Below are positions 30,301 to 39,298 of a stretch of DNA of 64,000 nucleotides, one piece after another. Below the pieces are notes generated by a model. The model did not search any database and was not told the DNA's origin. It saw nothing but the letters and a program-made list of their open reading frames with translations. Origin of the DNA: Mesostigma viride (lineage: Eukaryota; Streptophyta; Mesostigmatophyceae; Mesostigmatales; Mesostigmataceae); assembly GCA_009746045.1 (NCBI GenBank), contig RPFO01000938.1, positions 254,001-318,000 of the forward strand, in the 5' to 3' direction. How positions within the stretch are numbered: the first letter of the stretch is position 1; each line of letters opens with the position of its first letter. The position numbers were made by a program, and so were the translations under genes.

Positions 30301-30766
30301 ATCCAAAAAATACCAGGATTTTTTCTTGAGTTCTACGGGATGTAAGGAGGCCGTCCACCGAGTTTCAGACCGAAAATCTCGTATCTACTGTGCCTGCCAC
30401 GTGTCAGATTACAACGCGATACATCGCGTTCTAACCCTACAACGCGATACATCGCGTTGTAAAAAAACACGGGTTAAGAACTGCCTCAGCAGCTTCTGCG
30501 GATGGGAAGCGTACATGGAAGTTTGGTTGGTTTTTTACGCCGCCCACTATTATACCGCCCCGCTCGGCCATCAGCTTCCTCAGCTCATTCCTGTCAGAGA
30601 CCGAAGCATCCATGCCGTGTAGGATGATGACCAAGATTTTCTCTGTAGATGCTTGAAGCGCAGCTTTCAATTCAGGGGACGGTGGAACTTTGCCATGGAC
30701 AAGGTCGGTGTGGCTCATGGCGTACGGGGCCTGCGGGGCAACCATGGAAAAGCGCAGACAAACCAC
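27356..30766 (-). pseudogene. LINE ORF1, interrupted by a TTAA element
   Basis: RNA-binding partner protein of the LINE, in two pieces: 30766-30478 (about 97 codons, with VILHGMDASVSDRNELRKL and NFHVRFPSAEAAEAV, an RRM-like fold by appearance) and 28734-27356. The second piece includes a zinc-knuckle-like CTSCMRSREHEPKDCPH (C-x2-C-x5-H-x4-C) and a basic C-terminus. A family A element sits between them at a TTAA. When the element and one TTAA are removed, the reading frame is continuous (A-V-L then K-A-Y), giving about 555 aa. The insertion is therefore later than the LINE, and ORF1 was intact when it happened. Confidence 0.88.
28735..30473. mobile_element. TTAA-target DNA element, family A (copy 1)
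   Basis: A 1739-bp element flanked by TTAA at 28731-28734 and 30474-30477. Termini are inverted: CCCGTGTTTTTTTT at the left and AAAAAAACACGGG at the right, followed inward by palindromes of the AACGCGAT-NN-ATCGCGTT type. No transposase-like frame exists, so it is non-autonomous. It lies in LINE ORF1. Nearly its whole length matches the inverted copy at 33539-36972. Confidence 0.85.
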
Positions 30767-30970
30767 AAACGAGGAAGAATGTCAGTGTCGGGTGGTGGTG
30801 GGGTGCCGGAATTGAGCTGATGGGTGATGACCATGGGTGGAAGCCTCATTGCCTTGCCGTGTCTAGCAATGACGGCAGATCTCAGGGGGGGGTTTCTAGG
30901 CGAAGTCGAATCGCCAGGGAAGGCGTTAGTGGTTCCTCCACTAAACCGCCAGTGCAACGCTTGAGACTTT

Positions 30971-31710
30971 CGTCCGACCAATCCAGGGCTCACGATCCGG
31001 CTGAAAGTATCTTACTACTGTGATTCGATTCTACTGTAACCATTTCTAATTCTTCTTCTACCGGTACTACGTATAGGTCGAGTACAGGGTCTCATAATCT
31101 CAAGCCTGGGAATCTTAAGCGTGGGGCTGGGTGTAGACCCCCACGTGTTGTACTGTACGTCAACTGTACAGTACAGATTACAGAATCCCCTGTTCAGCTT
31201 TTCCACTAGGGGCGATGAGACAGATGACAGCACGTTTGCTTGCTACACCGAACAGCTGAAATAACAATGGCCGCATTTCCTGCGCATACCTTATAAACCG
31301 GGCGCAGCAAGGCGGCTCCGTTGATACTCGTTATTGACTTGAGAGTAGTGACCTTGCCAACACGCGAGCCTATAATTGTTAGCCCAAGCGTTTTGCAGAT
31401 TACTTTAGGTATGTTTTATTCTTTTTAAAGGCGCCGGTTTTGCGCCATTTTAGGCCCACTCGTTCGACTTGCCACTTTCATGACGTTTTGACCAAGCGTG
31501 GACCATTACAGGGACGACGCGGTTTCCCATGGTTGGTTAGGGGTGCCGTGTGCGTACTATCATCGCATGGTAAAACCCCACAAAGCTTGGCGTCAAAGGG
31601 ACGGTGGCCCATGCATCTTTAGCCTGTTTTTTAGGCGACGAAATGCGATAGCATGACGCTGGCGAAGACGGCCCATGTAACAGCCCGGCTAGACAGTAAT
31701 TTGTGCTGAA
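30971..31710. other. intergenic, upstream of RPA43
   Basis: No coding signal. It holds the LINE's right-hand target duplication at its left edge and an inverted repeat around GTACTGTACGTCAACTGTAC near 31147-31175. The promoter and 5' UTR of the RPA43 gene must lie here, but I see no TATA-like box that I would trust. Confidence 0.4.
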
Positions 31711-32469
31711 ATGGGCTCTCAAGAGACACTGCAAGCCAATACCGGGATTCTGCGGGAGTGCAAAGCTAGAATGGATCTGGACTTGCACCCTGCCAGAGCG
31801 GGCTCGGGCGTCATGCTCGGCATCCACGAATGCCTTAACGGCATGCTCATGCGCTTCAACGACCGCCTGGGCGGCGTGCTCCTCTCCTACCGCCGCGAGA
31901 GGGTGCTGGCCGACAAGGCGACCATCCTGTCCGGGATGTTCCCCTACTTTCGCGTCAAGGTCGTCGCCGACCTGGTCGTGTTCGCGCCCCGCGTCGGCTC
32001 GATGCTCGTCGGCCAGGTGAACAAGGTGGGCTTGGACTTCATCAGCCTGCTCGTGCTGGGCACGTTCAACGTGGCCATCAGCAAGAAGGACATCCGAGAG
32101 GACTTGGAGTGTGACATCGAGAACGAGCAGTGGGCGAGCATGACGGATGGCGACCACGTCATCGGTGTTGGCTGTGACGTCATGTTCGAGGTCCAGTCGG
32201 TCGAGGTGGACGATAACTTTTTGGAGATAGTGGGGTCCCTCATGGCGCCAGAGACGGGCAGCCTGCTTCAGGTGCTGCGGCAGCGGGGGCATGAGGCGGG
32301 CGCCACGGAACCGCCAGCTGTCATGGAGGAGGAGACCTCACCCAGCAAAAAGGCAAAGGGGGCGAAGAAGCGGAGGAGGACCGAGGATGGCGCGGCCCTG
32401 AACGAGGAGAGCGAGCAACTGGCTCATAAGAAGAAGAAGAAGAAAAAGGAGATCCAGGCTGACGAATAG
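31711..32469 (+). CDS. RPA43: DNA-directed RNA polymerase I subunit RPA43
   Basis: A 252-aa single-exon gene. RPA43 forms, with RPA14-like partners, the stalk of RNA polymerase I and contacts the initiation factor RRN3, so it acts in the nucleolus on rDNA. Residues about 25-100 form the N-terminal SHS2-type domain (LGIHECLNGMLMRFNDRLGG, VLLSYRRERVL, MFPYFRVKVVADLVVFAP). Residues about 100-175 form the OB fold (VGQVNKVGLDFISLLVLGTF, NVAISK, then GVGCDVMFEVQSVEV and DDNFLEIVGSL). The C-terminus (about 200-252) is Lys-rich (SKKAKGAKKRRR, KKKKKKKE), as in other RPA43/TWISTNB proteins and probably nucleolar-targeting. The length is close to that of plant homologues. The start at MGSQETLQ is the only Met before the domain. 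It is the one intact host gene in a 30-kb repeat cluster. Confidence 0.9.
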   Translation: MGSQETLQANTGILRECKARMDLDLHPARAGSGVMLGIHECLNGMLMRFNDRLGGVLLSYRRERVLADKATILSGMFPYFRVKVVADLVVFAPRVGSMLVGQVNKVGLDFISLLVLGTFNVAISKKDIREDLECDIENEQWASMTDGDHVIGVGCDVMFEVQSVEVDDNFLEIVGSLMAPETGSLLQVLRQRGHEAGATEPPAVMEEETSPSKKAKGAKKRRRTEDGAALNEESEQLAHKKKKKKKEIQADE

Positions 32470-33534
32470 GGGCATGATGAGTCAGGGCGCTAGAAGGGGT
32501 TGCCCTCGTGAAGCCTAGCAGCAGTAATGCGCCTGGTGCACCTTGAATGCTCTGTGAGAAATGCGCTGTTGTGTCACGGAGAGGATACGCTTTGGCAACA
32601 CTAATAGCCAGTGGTTTCCCGGCCGTTCTGAAAACTGACTTAGTGGTTGTTGCCCTGGGCAAGATTTGAGGGCAAGACATCATGGCGCTCCATTACATCA
32701 CTTTGAACGCCAAGTTTTTGCTTCTATTTTTTACATTGAATGGTGTGGATATTCCACCATTTGCTTGCTGCGTCCCTGGGCAACAGGTATCTCGATGGTA
32801 TTGCTACATGAAATTAGCACCTAAATATAAGCATCCTAAGCTGGTTGTCTCCTTGATAAGCAACTTGGGCTTCCGGGCAGATGGTGTCGCCCATCCTGAG
32901 CCCTGTGCTAGTACGTGGCCGATGTAAATTTCTGCATGACATCGGTACGCGAGGATCATCCACTCGTAAAAGACTACTGTTAACGCTATGCCTTCCACAT
33001 GCCTAGTTAGCATCCATAAGCTACATGTTTGTTGTCTGATTCATACATTGTGAATGATGCATGGCATGCCCAACGAGACGGGGCGGGACGGGCTCACACC
33101 CAGGCAGCCTCCTGGTTTCTCTGTGATATGGCGGCAGATGACAAGTATAAAGATATAGGTGGCAGACGGTTATGAAGGACACCGCCTCCACGTCAGTGGG
33201 GGCTCCGGCCGCGTATGACCTACTTGTGGCAACCATAGCTAGTGATTCGGGCCATGGTGCCCACAACCCTAGCTGTAACTAGAAACTAGAGAGCTAGATC
33301 CTTCCACGACCCCATCCCATGGATATATTTATCCCACCTATGTACTGATCGACTTAGGCCAATGCACGTGACGTACGCAGCCTACGTGTAATCAATTGAT
33401 GGCATGCCCACATGTGCGCATGCATGCATGCATGCATGCATGCATGCACCCCTGTGGCCACTTGCACATCGAATTTCGAATTAGGGAGGTTCGTGCACAT
33501 GACGCGCAATATATGTGTGCATGGGCCAATCAGA
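32470..33534. other. intergenic, with (GCAT)n microsatellite at 33418-33448
   Basis: No gene seen. Short frames only. The self-complementary (GCAT)n run of about seven units lies about 90 bp before the left end of the second family A element. Confidence 0.5.
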
Positions 33535-33538
33535 TTAA

Positions 33539-36500
33539 CCCGTGTTTTTTTACAACGCGATACATCGCGTTGTAGGGTTAGAACGCGATGTATCGCGTTG
33601 TAATCTGACACGTGGCAAACCTATTAAACATGCGATTTTTGGTCTAAAACTTTCAAGATAGGTCAGAAACATCTCATAGAATTCAAGAAAAAATCCTGGT
33701 ATTTTTGGTATTTTTTTTGTGACAGCTGCAAACAAATATGTACCACTGAAATCAGGCATTTTCGCGGGACGAAGGTGAAGACGACGGCGATGGCGGCAGG
33801 TAGATCTCGCCAGTTTTCGCGCGAATTTCAGTGGCTGTTGGGTAGCACGACCATGATGATGCGTTCAAAGGTTGATAATTAGGTTTCTACGAGTTTGTTG
33901 AGGTACTGGGGCAAAGGAAACGTAGTTTTTTCCAGTTTCTCACCCAACTTTCATGCGGAAACCCTGGAAACCGGCATACATATTACTACGTCAAGACTCG
34001 GGTCTGCTGCGGCACCATGCTTGGTATTTCCATGGTGTTTCGACTTCTTAACACATGTTTATTCATTCCGAACGCCCGGACTCTCGGCTAAACCGAGATT
34101 TGTGCAGACTTTCATTGGGTAGCTCCGGGCATGATGGTGCCTGCAAATAGCTGAAGGCGTGACCGTGGCTATTGCTACGGTATGCTGTATTTTCCTGGAA
34201 ATGGCCTCTGCCACCGGCTCAATAGTGCTTGCAGGCGTAAGTATATGGTGTTTCTACCTAGTTTCTGCCAGTTTTCCACTTATTTCTACCGACCTCTGCC
34301 CAGCCTCTCTATGACCGCCATCCTACTCGACGTTGCTTGCATGTCAGCCATAGCAGGTTGCAGTTGTGCAGTATTTAGGTGCTGTATACGTCGTCAAGCC
34401 GTGCATATATCGTGAGGATTGGATGTTGATGGTTTATACGGCGTTGATTGTGCAAGAAGATCAGCTGGGTGCCCATAATCATGGTGTATAATCATGTGTT
34501 GTTAGCATCTTGCCACCATTTGCTAGCATGCATTCCAGCGTCATCTTTGCCTGCATGTAAGCTCATGGATCACTCAACCTATCCAAGCCTTGCATTACAC
34601 GTGCCTCTTTCTTTCAGTATTGCACGCGTTATGGAATGAAAACCCAGCACCTCCGTTCCCACGAGGCATGTGCTCAACACGTTGTGAGAGTGGATGATGC
34701 TTTGGCTATGGCTGCCTGATTCAGTCATATTAGGTCATCCAGTCATGATGTTTGATGCATGTTTGATGCAGTATAACTTATACAACACCTATTTTCAACG
34801 TTTTGACCCTCCAAGCTCACTATGGCCCCGTTTATGGGGCTCGGGTCGTTGCGTCATGTTGTGAAGGGCTCTCATGTTTCCCACTGCGTTGTACTGCGTT
34901 GTAATTGTGATGCTAATGAAAAACAGCTCCAGTGGCCCAATGGGCCTGAGTTTTGTGTCACAGAGCCTGCATATGTTGCCCATAGCTCGTGCAAGAAGCC
35001 AGATTTTTTTCATGAACCATTTGTGAATAAGCACATGACTTGTGACCTAGGGTCAAGAAATCGCGGTCATGGTCAGACCCCCCTGTATTCAAACCAAAGT
35101 ATCTCTCTAATGAATAAGCATTTTGTAGGTCTGAGTAGCTCAAAAAATCCTTTGATTTATGGGCTTTCAGGAAAGTATATACATGACCATGAAAAAAAAT
35201 TTTCCTTAGCCCCTAAATGGTCTGAGATCCTGCCGATAAATCGGCTGGATCTTCACAATTTTGCAAACCAGATGCCATCCAACCTACCCATATCCAATGG
35301 CTGTCCTTGGGGGCCAAGCATGTCCATGAGTTGCCCTTCGGGTTGGTATGTCACAACCTCACATATATGCAGGGTAGGCCATGTTTAACTGCCGTCAAAG
35401 TCAGGGGGGTCAAGACGCGCGTTTTCATTTTTGGTAGAATGTGCATTTTGAATTATGTTATAAGACCTGGGCACCTACCACTTCAGGGATGATAAACAAT
35501 TAGTTGCTGAACAGTTTGAGCCATTGGGGTCATCATTTGGGTGGGTATACCAGCAGTTACACCCAGTACAGCCCATAGGGGTACCGTTGGTAAAAAGCAA
35601 CCAAGGGAGTAGGGGTGGGCATACGACCTCCTAATATGGCCACCAACCATGCCAAACAATACATTTCCCTTCCACAATGATGGGGAAACATAACTGCATC
35701 ATCACACTGCCCTTACATGGCACCTATGTGCAGGTGCCACCTTGTCCATGCACGTAGGTAACGTGGTACGGACACCCTACGCAAGGCATGCATTCTAGGA
35801 GGCAGCCACCAACAAACTAGTGGTGTTGAGCCTATTTCAGCCTGCCCTAGCAAGGATAAACTAGGCCTAAGCTGCTATAGCTTGCCAGGTGATGGCCAGC
35901 ACACCTGGTGGCACATGCTGTCAATGGGAAGCTTTTACTCACCAGTTACGTGCTTGATGATGCCACTGAGACCAGCCAACTGCCTCACACTCATGCAATA
36001 TGTGTATGGGAAATGTATAACAAACATATATGGAGGTATTCAAACCCATACAGCCTCTAAAACTTATCACCATCACCCTGTGGCAGGTCAACTGACTGAG
36101 GGAAGCATCTAAGAATGGTGTTTTAGAAAGGGGCCAGGCCAGGGTCAAGAAAGAGCATGAATAGTGCAAAAAGAATGTGCTACACAAGCTAGAACGTATA
36201 TATAAATGTCAAACATCAATAGGAAAACGATGCTTAAGCTTTACCAGGCATGGATGGCGTTACCTTGGCCCAGCCGGTGGCCGCAAAATGGCGCATTTCG
36301 GCACACCAAAGCTGTGCAGCATGGTCGCTGGATTCGGCGATTTCTGGCCACCCTTGCACGTTTACGACTACTATGTATCATAAAAAGTAAAAAGAAACCG
36401 ATATATCCTTTAAAATACGCCGGAAAGGTATTGCTGTCAACGTTTCTATCGTCCGGCCTGATCGCAGTTTTTTCCAGCAAGAACGCTGCCGACACCTATC

Positions 36501-36972
36501 AAATGGCATTCCCGCGAACCAAAAATTGGCCTGTATGATCTTTAGGACGTATAAAATCAATATCATAAGTTTGGACAGAAAATTCGAACGCAAACGTAAA
36601 TGCCATGCGTGGGCGCAAGCCGCCATGGCCAGGTCGTCGTTTTCCGGAATGCACGTTGTACGTGAAAAAGTACCCTGACCCCTTGTACTTTGACCGGCCA
36701 GAACACCCCTATAACTTTGTCAAAAGTATGCAAACCCTAGTACCATGCTGTGAAGAATTTTATAAACTTTCGATCTTCTCAGCTAAACTTTTCCTAATTC
36801 TCAATAGATTTCGCGGCATCTGGTCCCCCGAGAAGGGGCCGATGCATCGGCTGGAACTCGATTTTTGGCGGAAAATCGGCAGCAAGACCATTTAGGGGTT
36901 AGGTGCTATCTATACGCGTTCTAAAAAAAGCTTACAACGCGATATATCGCGTTCTAATTAAAAAAACACGGG
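33539..36972. mobile_element. TTAA-target DNA element, family A (copy 2), carrying a family B element
   Basis: Inverted relative to copy 1. TTAA at 33535-33538 and 36973-36976, termini CCCGTGTTTTTTTA and AAAAAAACACGGG. Length 3434 bp, of which 35210-36898 is a later family B insertion. Subterminal palindromes: one with 10-nt arms at 33552-33573, one with 8-nt arms at 33582-33599 and a perfect AACGCGATATATCGCGTT at 36936-36953. No transposase. Confidence 0.85.
35210..36898. mobile_element. TTAA-type DNA element, family B (copy 2), nested in element A
   Basis: 1689 bp, highly similar to 3442-5140 in the same orientation. Termini CCCCTAAATGG and CCATTTAGGGG. Its flanks are TTAG at 35206-35209 and 36899-36902, and family A copy 1 shows the corresponding empty site (CCCTAGATG near 28801-28806). 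This confirms a 4-bp target duplication. Confidence 0.85.
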
Positions 36973-36976
36973 TTAA

Positions 36977-37250
36977 TAAACGAATTAATTAATTAGTTAA
37001 AACACGTGCTCCCGTTGGGGAGTCACGGAGCACTGGAGTGCTCTCTGTATATGCACAGCAGGAAAAGGGGCCAGAGAACCCCCCTTTCCTTCATGCCACG
37101 TGCGCGCAGCAATCGGATACGATTAAACGATCGTTCCGGCCAATTCTATGGGTGCAATAAGACCCACATGGGCATAGTTGTCTCATGACAAGGAGAGTGT
37201 GGGCAAGCAAGCTGAGCTAGGCGATGGATCGACGTAGCGCATGCATGATC
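36977..37250 (-). mobile_element. SINE copy
   Basis: Minus-strand SINE next to element A. The AATT-type tail is at 36977-37003, then the CTCCC-CAAC-GGGAG stem-loop (plus-strand CTCCCGTTGGGGAG near 37010), then GGGGCCAGAGAACCCCCCTT and GGGTGCAATAAGACCCACAT, to about GGGCAAGCAAGC at 37205. No coding capacity. Confidence 0.7.
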
Positions 37251-37379
37251 GACGTACTGGCTGTGCTATTGCTAAGCTATACAATTAGGGTATACATGGC
37301 TGGTTGTCTACAGTGCATTAACTAGCGTTGCACGTGGCAGCAGGTTCGATGAGGCTAGCTAGGCATACATTAAGTGAGC

Positions 37380-37725
37380 CGGGCCCAGTGATGTTAGACG
37401 CCGCAAGGCCCGCACCTTCAAAGAACAGATAGTAGAGGACATGGGGGGCCTAGCTAGGCCTCTCCGTGATTTGGAAGAAGATGATGGACAAGGCCAAGTG
37501 GGCCCAGGTCATAGAGGACAACGAGCCCCCCCCTGTGGGGAAGCGCCCGCGTGTGCAAACCCACGGGAGGCACGCCAGACAGCTCCCCTAGGGTTAGCGT
37601 GATGCTGTTTAGATAGATGTTGTAGTTAGAGATGTTGTTAGATAGATGTTGTAGGTAGCTGATGTAGATAGATTAGACCGGTAGGACTGTTTGCACCCAT
37701 CCATCCATCAATCCATCCATCCATC
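37380..37725 (+). mobile_element. 5'-truncated LINE 3' end with (CATC)n tail
   Basis: A frame reading MMDKAKWAQVIEDNEPPPVG then KRPRVQTHGRH and a stop at about 37591 resembles the C-terminus of the LINE at 3013-3130 (MQDKTRWKKIVKAH, PVGKPPPPKRRRR). It is followed by a short 3' UTR and a (CATC)n run at 37699-37725. It probably represents a sister LINE subfamily with a different tail unit. Confidence 0.5.
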
Positions 37726-37728
37726 GGG

Positions 37729-37783
37729 GTTAATGCTCCGTGACTCCCCAACGGGAGCACGAGTCTAATTAATTAATTAATTA
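37729..37783 (+). mobile_element. SINE 3' end
   Basis: Only the terminal stem-loop (GTGACTCCCCAACGGGAGCA) and an (AATT)n tail, immediately after the LINE (CATC)n tail. Confidence 0.6.
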
Positions 37784-37801
37784 AGTGAGACACTACTAAT
37801 A

Positions 37802-38070
37802 TGGTTAATTAATTAATTAATTAAACACGTGCTCCCGTTGGGGAGTCACGGAGCACCGAAGTGCTTTTAATCCCTGTGTGTGCACAACAGGAGAAATGGC
37901 AGAGACCCCCAATCTCCTGCATGCCTAAGGCATGCCACATGCAGCTGCATTCGGGCACGCTAGCTAAACGGACACGCTAACGATCCGGCAATCTGTGGGT
38001 GCAATAAGACCCATGTGAGCATGGCATAACAAAGAGCGTGGGCAAGTGATCTGATCATAGCATCGATTGC
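37802..38070 (-). mobile_element. SINE copy
   Basis: Minus-strand SINE, tail (TTAA)n at 37804-37825, stem-loop CTCCCGTTGGGGAG, then TGTGTGTGCACAACAGGAGA, GGGTGCAATAAGACCC and the 5' part GAGCGTGGGCAAG near 38035. Same landmarks and order as the copy at 370-701. Confidence 0.7.
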
Positions 38071-38121
38071 ATGTCTCCTTGATATTTGATTGCATGCCTA
38101 GAATATTGAGTTCATCAATCA

Positions 38122-39298
38122 ATGGCCTTTGACGTCAACAGCTCCGGCTTCTGGCAACGCAGCCCCAGTTGGTTCATGGAAGACGTGTTTTACGGCAATC
38201 ACGCCTCGCTTCTAGCCCTGTGCGTGTCCCTCACGTCCCACAACCGTAGCCGCTGGCCTGGTGACGGCAAGCTTGTCGACCCTGCCGAGGCTCTCCCAAT
38301 CATTCACCGCATGAGTCGCCCCAAGCTCCAACGCTTCGCCCTCTGCTCCCTTGTTGGACGCTCCGAATCCGCGATCTGGGCTTCCCAACCGCCCCCCCCC
38401 ACCTTCCCCACCGAAGCCACCATCCGCACCCTCCTCAAGGAAGCTTTCGAGCAGCACGTGACCCCTCTTGCCGCAGATGTGGCGGCAATTGGCGGCACGC
38501 TGGCTGCTGAGCTTCCCACCATCGATCCCCACCACCACCGCCACCCTCCTCGCCTCTCCCCCCCCCCCCTCCGCCTCCACCGACTCCGTCACCGCCCAGC
38601 TCCGCGACATCGACCAGCGCCTCAACGATAACGCAATCGCTATCGAGGTCTTGCAGAACACAGCAGGCCTCACCGCCCAGGCAGTGAAGGAGATTGCCGC
38701 CAAGCCAGCCCCGGCTGGCCTGGCCGGCGATGCTCCTCCCATCACGACCTGGGCGGACATGCTTAAGCAACATACCACCTCCACCACCTCCGCCGTCGCA
38801 GCCCAGCTCCAGCGGCAGACGCTTGACCTCCGCGAGGAGGCCGAGCTCGCCAAGCGCAGCCTCAACGCCATACTCAAGAACTTCGACATGGAAGAAGGTG
38901 AGAATTCCGAGAAGCTTGCACGTGCGTTTGAGAGCAAAATCCTTGCACGCATGGGCCTTCTTGGTGAGATCAAGCTGACCGCCCACCGCCTCCCCCGTGC
39001 GCGGGGTAAGGCAGGGGCGCCTCCGCTTCTTCTCATCTTTGATAGCCCAGCGGACAAGATTTCGTTTCTCAGACGCCGCAAGCGGCTCGAGAAGACTCCC
39101 TTCCCCGTGGACGACGACTTGACCCTGGCACAGCAACAACGGCGACGGGAGCTATGGCCGACCTACCTCCAGCTCCGGCAGACCAAGGCGGGCCAGCCGG
39201 TGTACTGGAAGGGGGCGGCCATCTACGTCGGCCACAAGCCCTGGCAAGCGACCCCCTCGACCACCGCGGCCCCAGCAATTACTCCAGCCCCAGCTTAG
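38122..39298 (+). pseudogene. ORF1 protein of the ORF1-only retroelement, one frameshift
   Basis: First frame 38122-38631: N-terminal region with FWQRSPSWFMEDVFYGNHAS and a helical stretch TLLKEAFEQHVTPLAADVAA. Second frame, to 39298: TAQLRDIDQRLNDNAIAIEV, WADMLKQ, a long helix of EEAELAKRSLNAILKNF type, and the C-terminal domain with DKISFLRRRKRLEK, RRRELWPTYLQLRQ and YWKGAAIYVGHK. By layout this is an L1 ORF1-like RNA-binding protein. The frames join near 38520; a poly-C tract at 38558-38572 lies just inside. The ATG of the first frame lies in the target duplication (38122-38124), so it may be borrowed from the host and the true start could be missing. Confidence 0.7.

Larger units (their letters stand above)
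22803..30956 (-). mobile_element. full-length LINE with poly-A tail and 14-bp TSD
   Basis: Minus-strand LINE bounded by the direct repeat ACGCTTGAGACTTT at 22791-22804 (last bases merge with the T run) and 30957-30970. The plus-strand T run at 22802-22816 is the complement of the poly-A tail. Order from the right: 5' UTR of about 190 bp, ORF1 (split by a family A element at 28735-30473), 27-bp spacer, ORF2, 3' UTR of about 105 bp containing an AATAAA motif. Without the insertion the element is about 6.4 kb. Intact ORF2 and perfect duplications show that it inserted recently. Truncated relatives are at 10573-10988 and 60996-61099. Confidence 0.95.

Noticed and set aside
34822-35388. 188-codon frame
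   Set aside because: Runs across the boundary between elements A and B and is absent from other copies.
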